Part shown: piece by piece, positions 30,490 through 40,600 of the stretch | Numbering within the stretch: the stretch's first letter is position 1 | Layout: every line of letters begins with the position of its first letter | Source of the DNA: an uncultured Myxococcales bacterium | GTDB lineage: Bacteria; Myxococcota_A; UBA9042; DTJE01 | Reading direction: 5' to 3' | Length of the DNA: 59,618 bases | NCBI GenBank assembly: GCA_903857665.1 | Contig: CAIOFV010000050.1 | Coordinates: forward strand, 1-59,618 | Notes under the pieces: model-generated | What the model saw: the letters and a program-made list of their open reading frames with translations, nothing else | Databases searched by the model: none | Told to the model about the DNA's origin: nothing | Made by a program: the position numbers and the translations under genes

Positions 30490-31284
30490 CTACGGTTCGT
30501 CGCACTCGATGCCGCTGGACGGCACCCACCAGCCCTTTTCGGTCCCGATCACCGTGCTGTAGGAATGGAGCATCCCGAAGTTCATGCAGCGCACCGAGTA
30601 GAAGTCGAGGCTCCGGTCGGCCGCCAGCACCGTCTTGATCTCGTCCACCATCACGACGCTGGTCTTCCTTTCCGAATGGATCCGCCGGATGACGGCCTCC
30701 TCGTCGTCGCGATCCAGGAAGGAGTAGATCGGGGACAGGGCGCAGCGGTCCACCAGCGCCACCAGGTCCTCCGCGAACACGTCCCTCCGGGACTGGGTCT
30801 CGATGACCACCGTGCTCAGTTGCCCCAGCAGCCCGCCGCCGGAATTCGAGTCGCGTGCCGGGTAGGTGGTGATGCAGGGGACGGAGACCCGGAAGGACAC
30901 CGTGGGATTGGCCTCGACCGACACCGCCTTGGCCGAGCAGGCACAGGCGACCTGGACCAGGCAGTTCTTGCCCGATACCGGAGTCTGCTTCTGGATGAAG
31001 AGCGGGTAGTCGAAGGTGGCCTTCACCAGGGTCGCCTTCAGCGCCTTCATGTAGTCGATGACGTTGTGCTGCAGCGTGCTGGTGCCGATGCGATCGCGGT
31101 GCGAGTGCACGACCTCGATGAACCGATCGATCCAGCCGGCCTCGAATTCGTGCATCAGCCGCGCCGTGAGGGAGATCGCCGCGATCGTGGCCTGGCCCTC
31201 CGGGTCGACCTTCGACAGGGCCCTGATCGGGAACGGCAGATCCTTGAGCCCGACGTCCAGCAGAAATCGTTCTTCAGAACCCAT
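30490..31284 (-). CDS. Divergent GTP cyclohydrolase FolE2 (type IB) homologue
   Basis: A 264-residue protein of the FolE2/MptA T-fold family, which opens GTP for folate or queuosine precursors. Family landmarks: DVGLKDLPFPIRALSK near the N-terminus, the YPLFIQK block, LSPIYSFLDRDDEEAV (normal members: HPVLKRPDEK) and VRCMNFGMLHSYSTV (normal: NEESIHQHDA). The catalytic segment reads VPCITTYPARDSNSGGG where typical enzymes have LCPCSK...AHNQRG, so the usual metal-binding His seems to be missing. Activity on GTP is therefore doubtful. GGAGG precedes the ATG at 31284. Confidence 0.7.
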   Translation of the reverse strand: MGSEERFLLDVGLKDLPFPIRALSKVDPEGQATIAAISLTARLMHEFEAGWIDRFIEVVHSHRDRIGTSTLQHNVIDYMKALKATLVKATFDYPLFIQKQTPVSGKNCLVQVACACSAKAVSVEANPTVSFRVSVPCITTYPARDSNSGGGLLGQLSTVVIETQSRRDVFAEDLVALVDRCALSPIYSFLDRDDEEAVIRRIHSERKTSVVMVDEIKTVLAADRSLDFYSVRCMNFGMLHSYSTVIGTEKGWWVPSSGIECDEP

Positions 31285-31674
31285 TGCACGCCTCCATTCC
31301 GCGGGCCCCGTTTTTCGTGACCTGCGCGGACCTGTCCGGGCAACCCGGCCCGTTCCGGGTTCGCCCCCCGGGGTCTTCTCAGCAATAGGCGTGCCCCCGG
31401 GCAAGAAGACTGTCGCAAGCGGGAAAGTCGGCCTTGGAGGCCGGGCGCCCGCACATGGTTCGCCGCGCCCTGCCGGCCGGTCGCGTTCGACGGTCCGTCA
31501 TTCTGACCTGCGGGAGGTCGATTCTGATGGGCCTGCGGAGGATGGCATGGTCCGCCGGGGCCGTGCCGCCGGGCCGAACCGGTCCGCGACCACGTCCCTC
31601 GCCCCCCGCCGGCCCGTCGGCTTTACTTGCCCCTCCGCGGTCGCAAGAATGGATGCGCCGAACGGAGGCCGCCC
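31285..31674. other. 390-bp divergent intergenic region between folE2-like gene and asnB
   Basis: Contains a perfect 7-bp hairpin (AACCCGG against CCGGGTT, 31342-31361) in the folE2-like leader and presumably both promoters. I see no consensus promoter and no coding frame with a ribosome site apart from the asnB start. Confidence 0.55.
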
Positions 31675-33339
31675 ATGTGCTCGATCCTGGGGATCCTGGA
31701 CATCCGATCCGACGTCGAAACCTTGCGCCGGCGGGCGCTGGAACTGTCCCGCCTGCAGCGCCACCGGGGGCCCGACTGGTCCGGCGTCTATGCGTCGGAT
31801 CACGCGATCCTGGCCCACGAGCGCCTGTCCATCGTCGACCCGGAAAGCGGCGCCCAGCCCCTGTACAACGCGGCGCGCACCCACGTGCTGGCGGTCAACG
31901 GCGAGATCTACAACCACCGGGAACTGGCGAAGGGCCTCACGTGCGGCTACACGTTCCAGACGGCGTCCGACTGCGAGGTCATCCTGGGCCTGTACCAGGA
32001 GAAGGGCGCCGACTTCCTGGACGACCTGAACGGGATCTTCGCGTTCGTGCTGTACGACGCCGAGCAGGATCGCTACGTGATCGGCCGGGACCACATGGGC
32101 ATCTGCCCGCTGTACACGGGTCGCGACGCGGCAGGAAACCTGTACGTCGCGTCCGAGATGAAGGCGCTGGTGCCCGCCTGCGAGACGGTCGAGGAGTTCC
32201 CGCCCGGGCACGTGCTGGTCGGGCCGCACGGAACGCCCGTGCGCTGGTACCGGCGGGGCTGGGAGGACTACGACACGGTCGCCGGCGGGCCGACGGACCC
32301 GGCCCTGCTGCGGGCGTCGCTGACGGCCGCGGTGCACCGCCAGCTGATGTCGGACGTGCCTTACGGCGTGCTGCTGTCGGGCGGGCTGGACTCGTCGATC
32401 ATCACGGCGGTGGCGAACCGGCTGGCGCCCCGGCGCGTTGAGGACGACGACCGCAGCCCCGCGTGGTGGCCGCGACTGCACTCGATTTCCATCGGGCTGG
32501 CAGGCGCCCCGGACCTCGCCGCCGCCCGCGAGGCGGCCGCACACATCGGCACCGTCCACCACGAATTCCACTTCACGGTCCAGGAGGGGCTGGACGCGGT
32601 GCGGGACGTCATCCGCCACATCGAGTCCTACGACGTGACCACCGTCCGGGCCTCCACGCCGATGTACCTGATGGCCCGGCGCATCAAGGCGATGGGGATC
32701 AAGATGGTGCTGTCGGGCGAGGGCGCCGACGAGATCTTCGGCGGCTACCTGTACTTCCACAAGGCGCCGGACGACCGTTCGTTCCACGAGGAAACCGTTC
32801 GCAAGTTGTCGCGGCTGCACTGGTACGACTGCCTGCGGGCCAACAAGTCCATGGCGGCCTGGGGCGTCGAGGCCCGCGTCCCCTTCCTGGACAAGGAGTT
32901 CCTGGACGTCGCGATGACGATGGGTCCGTCGGTGAAGCGCCCGGGAAACGGCCGCATCGAAAAGCACGTGCTGCGGGAGGCGTTCGCGGACCTGCTGCCG
33001 CCGTCCATCGCGTGGCGCCAGAAGGAGCAGTTCAGCGACGGCGTCGGGTACGCGTGGATCGATTCGCTGAAGGCGTCGGCCGAGCGCGAGATCACCGACC
33101 GGCAGCTGGCGGACGCCGCTACGCGCTTCCCGTTGAACCCGCCGGCCTCCAAGGAGGCGTACCTGTACCGGCGCATCTTCGAGGAGCACTTTCCCCTTTC
33201 GTCCGCGGCCGCCTGCGTGCCCAGCGTCCCGTCGGTGGCGTGCAGCACCCCGGAGGCGCTCGCCTGGGACCCGGCGCTTCGGGCGGTCACGGACCCGTCC
33301 GGCCGCGCGGTCCGCTCGGTGCACAAGGACAGCTACTGA
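31675..33339 (+). CDS. asnB: Glutamine-hydrolysing asparagine synthetase B
   Basis: A 554-residue enzyme, the same length as E. coli AsnB. Processing exposes Cys2 (MCSILGILDIR) as the glutaminase nucleophile. The Ntn domain (about 1-205) shows RHRGPDWSGVY, HERLSIVDPESGAQPL and NGEIYNHREL. The synthetase domain shows the ATP loop VLLSGGLDSSIITAV and VLSGEGADEIFGGYLYFHKA. It makes asparagine from aspartate, ATP and glutamine. The ATG at 31675 has GGAGG about 9 nt upstream. Confidence 0.96.
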   Translation: MCSILGILDIRSDVETLRRRALELSRLQRHRGPDWSGVYASDHAILAHERLSIVDPESGAQPLYNAARTHVLAVNGEIYNHRELAKGLTCGYTFQTASDCEVILGLYQEKGADFLDDLNGIFAFVLYDAEQDRYVIGRDHMGICPLYTGRDAAGNLYVASEMKALVPACETVEEFPPGHVLVGPHGTPVRWYRRGWEDYDTVAGGPTDPALLRASLTAAVHRQLMSDVPYGVLLSGGLDSSIITAVANRLAPRRVEDDDRSPAWWPRLHSISIGLAGAPDLAAAREAAAHIGTVHHEFHFTVQEGLDAVRDVIRHIESYDVTTVRASTPMYLMARRIKAMGIKMVLSGEGADEIFGGYLYFHKAPDDRSFHEETVRKLSRLHWYDCLRANKSMAAWGVEARVPFLDKEFLDVAMTMGPSVKRPGNGRIEKHVLREAFADLLPPSIAWRQKEQFSDGVGYAWIDSLKASAEREITDRQLADAATRFPLNPPASKEAYLYRRIFEEHFPLSSAAACVPSVPSVACSTPEALAWDPALRAVTDPSGRAVRSVHKDSY

Positions 33340-33433
33340 CGGTCTGCCGAGTCCCCCCCATGGGGTTGACGCAACCCCCCGAATCAACGATTCTCTGCCT
33401 CCGTAAACGGCGGTTGGGGCGGGGACGTTCAGG

Positions 33434-35500
33434 ATGGAGTCCGGGCATCACGACGGCGCAGGTGTCAACGGACACGCGTCCCACCCACAGGAAGACGGGC
33501 ACGGTCCTTCCGAGGCAGAACCGAACGGCGGCTCGCCCGATCGGACCCCGCACGTCGGCCACCCGGTCGGTCGGATGGCGTCCGCCGGCCTGCTCATCGG
33601 CGCCCTGGGCGTCGTGTTCGGCGACATCGGAACGTCGCCCCTCTACGCGATGAGCGAGGTCTTCTTCGGTCATCGCGGCATCGAGGCCAACGAGGCCCAC
33701 GCGCTGGGGACCGCCTCGCTGATCTTCTGGGCGCTGGTCCTCGTCGTGATGCTCAAGTACGTCGTCCTGATCCTCCGGGCCGACAACGACGGCGAGGGCG
33801 GGATCTTCGCGTTGCTCGGCTTGATGCTGAGGCGCAACCGGGCCCTGAGCGCGGCGGGCGGCCCGGTCAAGACCGTCCCCCGGTGGCTGATGACGTCGGT
33901 GCTGATCGGGGCCGCGCTGCTGTACGGGGACGGCATGATCACCCCGGCGATTTCCGTGCTGTCGGCGGTGGAAGGCATCAAGGTCGTCAGCCCCCACCTG
34001 GACTCCCTGGTCGTGCCCCTCACCGTGGCGATCCTGGCGTTCCTGTTCATGATCCAGAAGCGCGGGACCCACCGGATCGGGTGGCTGTTCGGACCCGTGA
34101 TGATGGTCTGGTTCGCCTGCATCGGCACGCTGGGCGTCTGGCACATCCTGCGCGAGCCGACCGTGATCCGGGCGTTGAATCCCTGGTATGCCTTCGTCCT
34201 GATGCAGGACCAGGGCTTCCACTCGCTGCACCTGCTGGGCTCGGTGGTCCTGTGCGTGACCGGCGTGGAGGCCATGTACGCCGACATGGGCCACTTCGGG
34301 CGCCCCGCCATCACCCGGGCCTGGGTGTACCTCGTGTTCCCCTGCCTGATCCTCAACTACCTGGGCCAGGCCGCGTTCCTGCTGGGCGGCCAACCGGTCC
34401 CGAACCAGCACCTCTTCTACGCCCTGGCGCCCTCGTGGGGCATGGGGCCGCTGGTCGGCCTGGCGACCGTGGCCACCGTCATCGCCAGCCAGGCCCTGAT
34501 TTCCGGCGCGTTCTCGCTGACCCAGCAGGCCACCTCGATGGGGCTGTTCCCGCGCCTGAAGGTCGTCCACACGAACCCCGACGTGCCCGGGCAGATCTAC
34601 CTGCCGTTCATCAATTTCGTGTTGTTTGCCGGATGCGTCAGCCTGGTGCTGATGTTCAAGAACTCGTCGGCGCTGGCCGCCGCATACGGCCTCGCGGTGA
34701 CCGGGACCATGGTGGTGACCACGATCGCCTTCGCCAAGGTCGCGCTGAGGGTCTGGAAGTGGCGCCTGCGCTACCTGGTGCCGATCCTGGTGCTGATCGG
34801 GAGCGTGGACCTGGCCTTCTTCGGGGCGAACCTGCTGAAGCTGCCGGACGGCGGCTACATCCCGTTGGCGATCGGCTTCGTGTTCTTCGCGGTGATGGAC
34901 ACCTGGCGCTGGGGGCGGCAGTGGATCGGCCTCGCCTACCAGCGGCGGTCCAACGCCTATCACCTGACGGTGGCGGACCTCCTTGCGAACCGTGCACAGA
35001 GCCTTGATCCCCAGCACTCGATGTCGCTGGTGGTGATGGCGTCGCGGCCCATCTGCCGGCCCGAGGACCTGGTGCCACCCGTGCTGGGCGTGCACTTCCG
35101 GAACTGGAACCGCCTGCCCAAGCACCTCGTGTTCTTTTCGGTGGTGCCCGTCGGGTCGCCCACGGTGATCGACGCCGAACGCTTCCGGGTGACCACCTTC
35201 TGCGAGGACGAGTCCAGCACCGTGGTTTCGATCCAGGCGCAATACGGGTACATGGAGCAGCCCAACATCCGCAAGGCGCTGGTCCGGCTGAAGAAGGAGC
35301 ATCGCCTGCGCATTCCGCAGCAGCCGGTGAAATGGCTGATCCTGATCGGCGCCGAGCGCTTCGTGACGAAGGGTCACACGGCCACGGAGCGCCTGCGCAT
35401 CTCGCTGTTCAGCCGCATGAACCGGCTGGCCAAGCCGGTCACCGACTACTTCGGCCTGCAGTCCGACGCGGGTCTGACCATCGAAACCATCAACGTTTGA
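33434..35500 (+). CDS. kup: Kup-type low-affinity potassium transporter
   Basis: A 688-residue inner-membrane K+/H+ symporter. A His/Gly-rich hydrophilic N-terminus of about 45 residues precedes LGVVFGDIGTSPLYAM, and the loop ADNDGEGGIFALLGLM is diagnostic. About twelve membrane segments reach to near residue 480, then a soluble C-terminal domain of about 200 residues. The ATG at 33434 has GGGGAC upstream. It is followed 17 bp later by a small exported protein, probably in the same transcript. Confidence 0.94.
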   Translation: MESGHHDGAGVNGHASHPQEDGHGPSEAEPNGGSPDRTPHVGHPVGRMASAGLLIGALGVVFGDIGTSPLYAMSEVFFGHRGIEANEAHALGTASLIFWALVLVVMLKYVVLILRADNDGEGGIFALLGLMLRRNRALSAAGGPVKTVPRWLMTSVLIGAALLYGDGMITPAISVLSAVEGIKVVSPHLDSLVVPLTVAILAFLFMIQKRGTHRIGWLFGPVMMVWFACIGTLGVWHILREPTVIRALNPWYAFVLMQDQGFHSLHLLGSVVLCVTGVEAMYADMGHFGRPAITRAWVYLVFPCLILNYLGQAAFLLGGQPVPNQHLFYALAPSWGMGPLVGLATVATVIASQALISGAFSLTQQATSMGLFPRLKVVHTNPDVPGQIYLPFINFVLFAGCVSLVLMFKNSSALAAAYGLAVTGTMVVTTIAFAKVALRVWKWRLRYLVPILVLIGSVDLAFFGANLLKLPDGGYIPLAIGFVFFAVMDTWRWGRQWIGLAYQRRSNAYHLTVADLLANRAQSLDPQHSMSLVVMASRPICRPEDLVPPVLGVHFRNWNRLPKHLVFFSVVPVGSPTVIDAERFRVTTFCEDESSTVVSIQAQYGYMEQPNIRKALVRLKKEHRLRIPQQPVKWLILIGAERFVTKGHTATERLRISLFSRMNRLAKPVTDYFGLQSDAGLTIETINV

Positions 35501-35517
35501 TCGAAGGGAGTCGAACC

Positions 35518-36036
35518 ATGCGGAACACCCTGAACTTCCTGCTCGTGATGCTGGTCGCCAGCCCGGCGTTGGCCCAGGGACGGAAGGCGTCGTCGCCCTG
35601 GGACGCGTGGGCGTTCCTGGTCGGCACCTGGGAAAGCGTCGGCAAGCCCGAGGAAGGGAAGGGGCAGTTCTCGCTGGAACCCGCTCTGGACGGCAAGGTG
35701 CTGATCCGCAAGAACCTCACGGACCTGCCGGCCTCGAAGGACCGGCCGGGCGGGCGCCACGAGGACCTGATGGTCGTGGCCCCGGGCCCGGCGGCCAGCG
35801 CCTACACGGCATCCTACTGGGACAACGAAGGGCACGCGATCGCGTACCGTGCCGAGGTCGCTCCCGACGGCAGGTCCGCCACGTTCGTGACCGACGTGGC
35901 GGCACCCGGACCCCGGTTCCGCTTGACCTACCTGGCCGGCGCCGACGGCCTGCTGACGATCCGCTTCGAAATCGCCCCGCCTGGGACGCCGGACGCGTTC
36001 AAGGTGTACCTGGAGGGGCACGCGCGGCGGAAGTAG
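35518..36036 (+). CDS. Exported lipocalin-like small protein (DUF1579-type)
   Basis: A 172-residue protein with a signal peptide (cut after ASPALAQ) and a beta-rich body starting WDAWAFLVGTWES, the pattern of DUF1579 and related lipocalin-like barrels. Further strands include YTASYWDNEGHAIAYRAEV and FRLTYLAGADGLLTIRFEI. Ligand unknown. GAAGGGAG precedes the ATG at 35518. It converges with the OmpA-type gene with a 6-bp gap. Confidence 0.75.
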   Translation: MRNTLNFLLVMLVASPALAQGRKASSPWDAWAFLVGTWESVGKPEEGKGQFSLEPALDGKVLIRKNLTDLPASKDRPGGRHEDLMVVAPGPAASAYTASYWDNEGHAIAYRAEVAPDGRSATFVTDVAAPGPRFRLTYLAGADGLLTIRFEIAPPGTPDAFKVYLEGHARRK

Positions 36037-36042
36037 GTCGCC

Positions 36043-37653
36043 CTATCGCTCGATGATTGCGAACTCGACGCGGCGGTTCTGGAAACGGCCTTCCTCGGTC
36101 GCGTTGTCCGCGATCGGCCGCGTCAGGCCGTAGCCCTTCGCCTCCAGCCGCCCGGCGGCCACGCCGTGGTCCACCAGGTACTTCAGCACGGTTTCGGCGC
36201 GACGCTCAGACAGCGGCAGGTTGTAGTCGGCGCTGGCCGTGTTGTCGGTGTGGCCCTCGATGCGGACCTTCTTGATTTCGGGGTGGGCGACCAGGGCCTT
36301 CGCCACGGCGTCCAGGATCGGGAACGCCTCCGGGCGCAGCGTGGCCTGGTCGACGTCGAACTCGACCCGGTCGTTCAGTTCCAGCCGCGTATCCTGGACC
36401 TTCACCTCGGGTGGCGGGCACCCCTGCCAGGCGGGCAGGCCCTTCACGTCGGGGCACCGGTCGTCCCGGTCCGGGATGCCGTCGCCGTCGCGATCCGGAC
36501 AGCCCTTGAACTCCTGCGGTCCGGGTTCGTCGGGGCACGCGTCGTCCACGTCCGGAATGCCGTCGCCGTCCCGATCGGGGCAGCCCCGGAACCGCGCGCT
36601 GCCGGCGGCATCGGGGCACCGGTCGTCCCGATCCGGGATCCCGTCGCCGTCCCGGTCCGGGCAGCCGCCCGTGGCCGCTGGGCCTGGTTCGTCAGGGCAC
36701 TCGTCGATGGCGTCGCGAATGCCGTCGTGGTCGCGGTCGCGCGTGCACCCCGAGTCCACGCCCGGCGCGTAGGCAACCTGCAGCGTCACCCGCGGGACCG
36801 GCGACCCGTAGCCCTGCAGCGTGCCGGCACCGGCCGCGGCCACCACGGCCAGGTGCCGCCAGTTCAACCGCAGGCCCCCCATCAGGTCCAGGCTGGCGTC
36901 GTACCGGTCCTTGAACGCCCGCGCGAACGGCGTGCGGGCCTCGATCGTGCCCAGGGCCTCCAGCAGCCCGCAGACGAGCGGCGCCTGGAACCCTGCTCCC
37001 AGCAGAAGCTCATGCCCGAACGGGCGGACACCGAACACCACTTCCTTGCGCAGGCGTGCGCCGACGTTCAGCGCGACGCGCCAGCCCCCGCCCGCCCAGT
37101 CGCCGACGATCGTGGTGGTGCCGGTTACGCCCGTGTCGCCCGAGTACCGGTCGGGGTGCGAGGTCGGGAAGGTCAGGTCCTCCGCGAGGGCCAGCCCGAA
37201 CCCGCCGGGACGGCTCTTCAGCAGCGACGCCTTCAGGCCCAGGCGCACGTCGCCGACCGAGGCGCCGGACACCTGCCGGAGGCCCAGGCCCGCCGGGGGC
37301 ACGTCCCCCTTGGACATCAGGAAGATCGGGAGGTCCAGGCCGACGTCCAGGAAACCGAACAACGACAGGCTGCCGACGACGTCCGCCACGACCTGGTCGC
37401 GGACCAGCAGGAACTGGTGGCCGTTCGGGTCCATGAACTTGAGCGGCCGGTGGTTCCAGGTCATCCAGACGCCCGCGCTGAAGCCCAGGTGTTTCGGCAG
37501 GGCGGCGGTCGTGATCCCGAGGATGTCCCCCGGGTGCACCGAGGGGCGGAACGAATCGGAATTCACGTTCGGGTTTTCCGCGGCCGCCACCGAAGGCAGC
37601 AGCACGGCGACCACACGGCAAGCGACTGCAACGCGCCGGGACGTGACGTTCAT
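36043..37653 (-). CDS. OmpA-family outer-membrane protein with TSP3 repeats
   Basis: A 536-residue protein. After a signal peptide (end near SVAAAEN), a beta-barrel-like region fills about 30-330. Three Asp-rich thrombospondin-type-3 calcium repeats of 25-26 residues follow (GCPDRDGDGIPDRDDRCPD, about 340-415). The C-terminal OmpA peptidoglycan-binding domain carries VEFDVDQATLRPEAFPILD, IEGHTDNTASADYNLPLSE and RRAETVLKYL. It links the outer membrane to the wall. Its ATG overlaps the stop of the giant upstream gene (ATGA at 37650-37653), so the two are made together. Confidence 0.92.
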   Translation of the reverse strand: MNVTSRRVAVACRVVAVLLPSVAAAENPNVNSDSFRPSVHPGDILGITTAALPKHLGFSAGVWMTWNHRPLKFMDPNGHQFLLVRDQVVADVVGSLSLFGFLDVGLDLPIFLMSKGDVPPAGLGLRQVSGASVGDVRLGLKASLLKSRPGGFGLALAEDLTFPTSHPDRYSGDTGVTGTTTIVGDWAGGGWRVALNVGARLRKEVVFGVRPFGHELLLGAGFQAPLVCGLLEALGTIEARTPFARAFKDRYDASLDLMGGLRLNWRHLAVVAAAGAGTLQGYGSPVPRVTLQVAYAPGVDSGCTRDRDHDGIRDAIDECPDEPGPAATGGCPDRDGDGIPDRDDRCPDAAGSARFRGCPDRDGDGIPDVDDACPDEPGPQEFKGCPDRDGDGIPDRDDRCPDVKGLPAWQGCPPPEVKVQDTRLELNDRVEFDVDQATLRPEAFPILDAVAKALVAHPEIKKVRIEGHTDNTASADYNLPLSERRAETVLKYLVDHGVAAGRLEAKGYGLTRPIADNATEEGRFQNRRVEFAIIER

Positions 37654-40600
37654 CGTGCGTCCCCCCCGTTCCGACAGCCCGTGCGACGGCGGCCGGCGCC
37701 CAGCCTGCGGCCCAGCCACCCCGCGACCAGCAGCAGGACCGGCAGCAGCGCGCCGGGGTTGGCGCTGCCGCTTGCGCAGCCGCCGCCCGCGACGCCGCCC
37801 GCCTGCCAGTCTGGCGGGATGTCGCTTCCGGACAGGTCCGGGAGATCCGTGACGAGGTCCGTCGATGGGACGTCCGGCACCCGGTCCGGGAAGGCGGGCC
37901 CATCGTCGGCGATGTCTGCCGGACCGGGATCGCCCGGACCGGGATCGATCGTTCCGGGATCATCGGGGCCGGGATCGATCGCGCCCGGATCGTAGGGCCC
38001 CGGATCCGTTGCGGGCACGTCCGTCCCGCCGTCCTCCGTCCCGTCGATGCCTGGGTCCGGGGACTCCACCACGTCGCCCCCACCCGCATCCTCGGTGCCC
38101 GTGTCCCCGATGGGGACGCAGGAGTTCGCGATGCACGTCGTGCCGTCCGCGCAGTCGGCGCGGGTCGCACAACAGCCCTCGACGGGTTCGTGCGAACAGG
38201 CGCCGGTATCGGTGTCGCAGGAATCCCGGGTGCAGGCCACGTCGTCGTTGCAGTCCGGGTCGGACGCGCACGGCGTGTGGCAGCGCCCCGTCGCGACGTC
38301 GCAGGAGTCCGTCGTCTGCGCGATGCCGTCGTCGCAGTCCGCGGCGGTCGTGCAGCAGTCCGGCACGGGCGTCGCCGGCTCGCACACCTGCTGCCCCGGA
38401 CGACAGGCGCTGGCCAGGCAGCGGCCGGGCGGGGCGCACTGGGCGTTGGTGGTGCAGCAACCCACGATGGTCGAATGGCCGCAGCCGGCGATCGGATCGC
38501 AGGTGTCCCGGGTACACGGATCCTGGTCGGCGCACTCCGTCGCCGAGGTGTCGTGGCCCACGCAGCTGCCCAGGGTGCAGGTATCGCCGGTCGTGCACGC
38601 GTTGCCGTCGTTGCAGGGAAGCGTGTTGTCCAGGTGCCGGCATCCCCCCGTCGGGTCGCACGAATCCGTGGTGCACGGGTTCCGGTCGTCACAGTCCGTC
38701 GCCGACGTGTCCGCGCCGACGCATGCCCCATCGACGCATGCGTCGCCGGTCGTGCAGGCGTTGCCGTCGTTGCAGGGCCCGGTGATCGGCGCGTTCCCGC
38801 ACAGGCCGATGGTGTCGCAGGTGTCGAAGGTGCACGGATTCCCGTCGTCGCAGCCCTTCTTCGACAGGGCGGGGCACGCTCCGTCCGCGCAGGTCGCCGG
38901 CTCGGTCAGGACCAGGGCGTCGCAGGCGGCGGCCCGGCACGCCCGCGAGTTGTTGGAATGGACGCACCCCGCGGCCGTGTCGCAGGCGTCGTCCGTGCAC
39001 GGGTTGCCGTCGTCGCACGCCAGCGTCCCGGTCGCATGACAGGCCCCCGCGGCGCAGGTGTCGCCGGTGGTGCAGGCGTCGCCGTCATCGCAGGTGCCGG
39101 CCTCGTTGCGGGGCAGGCATCCGTCGCAGCACTCGTTGATGCCGATGCAGGTGCACCCGATGCCGACGCAGACGCCGTTCACGCACTGGTCGGCCGTCGT
39201 CCGGGGATTCCCGTCGTCGCACGTCGCCGTGTTGAACGTCCTCGAACAGCCGGTCGCCGACGTGCACGCGTCGTCCGTGCAGGGGTTCCCGTCGTCGCAG
39301 TCGTCCACGGCGACCACGGAGGGGCAGGCGCCGTTGGCGCAGATGGCCGCCCCGGAGTGCACCAGCCCGTCGCATGCGGCTGCGCGGCAGGTCGCGGCGT
39401 TGCTTGCGTGCTGGCAGCCGAGGACCGCGTCGCAACTGTCGGTCGTGCACGTGTTGCCGTCGTCGCACGCCGTGACGACCTGCACCGGGCACAACCCGGC
39501 CGCGCAGGTCGATGCGGCGTAGAAGAGCCCGTTGTCACACCGGGCAGCCGCGCAGGTCGCGGCGTTGTCCTGGTGGACGCAGCCAAGCGACGGATCGCAA
39601 CTGTCGGTCGTGCACACGTTGCCGTCGTCGCAGTTCGGGGGCGGCCCGCCGGTGCAGGCGCCCGCCTGGCAGGTGTCCGCCAGGGTGCAGGAGTTCCCGT
39701 CGTGGCAGGTGGTGCCGTCGATCTGTGCCGGGTTCGAGCACGAGCCGGACTGCGGGTCGCAGGTCCCCGCGACGTGGCACTGGTCCAGCGGCTGGCATGC
39801 GACCGGGTTCGTCCCGACGCACGTCCCCGCCTGGCAGGTGTCCGTCCGCGTGCAGCCGTTGCCGTCGTCGCAAGGCGAATCGTTCGCCTTCGCCGGGTTC
39901 GAACAGGTCCCCGACGCCGTGTCGCAGGTCCCGGCCGCATGGCACTGGTCCAGCGGCAAACACTGAGTGGGGTTGGACCCGACGCAGGCACCCGCCTGGC
40001 AGGTGTCGGTCTGCGTGCACGCGTTGCCGTCGTCGCACCCCGAGTCGTTCGGCTTGGCCGGGTTCGAACAGGTCCCCGACACCGTGTCGCAGGTCCCGGC
40101 CAGGTGGCACTGGTCCGGCAGTGGGCACACGACCGGGTTGGCCCCGACGCAGGCACCTGCCTGGCAGGTGTCGGCCTGCGTGCAGGCATTGGCGTCGTTG
40201 CACTGCGAGCCATCCATCCTGGCCGGGTTCGAGCAGGCCCCCGACGCCGTGTCGCAGGTCCCGGCCGCATGGCACTGGTCCAGCGGCAGGCACGTCACGG
40301 GGTTGGCGCCGACACAGACGCCCGCGGCGCACGTGTCGGCCTGCGTGCACGCGTTGCCGTCGTTGCACGGCGTCGTGTCGCTCACCGGGGCGCATGCCTG
40401 CAGGATCGGGTCCCAGGCTTGGCAGGGGGCGTTGGGGCAGGACGGGGCCGCGGTGCAGGTGGCCTTCAGCACGCTGACGGTGTTGTCGGTCACAGGGGGA
40501 CTGCCGGTCGGGGTACCGTTTGCCGTGACGAAGTCTCGCATCCCGTCGCCGTTGAAGTCCGCGATCCCCACGCTGCGCGGGCCCGGGGACGTCACGACGT

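Noticed and set aside
33340..33433. Riboswitch (for example c-di-AMP type) before kup
   Set aside because: The 94-bp leader is too short and shows no recognisable conserved core, only a possible TTGACG promoter element.
39708..40367. CRISPR or minisatellite array
   Set aside because: Units are 165 bp, in frame, and encode a Cys-rich protein domain; there are no unique spacers.
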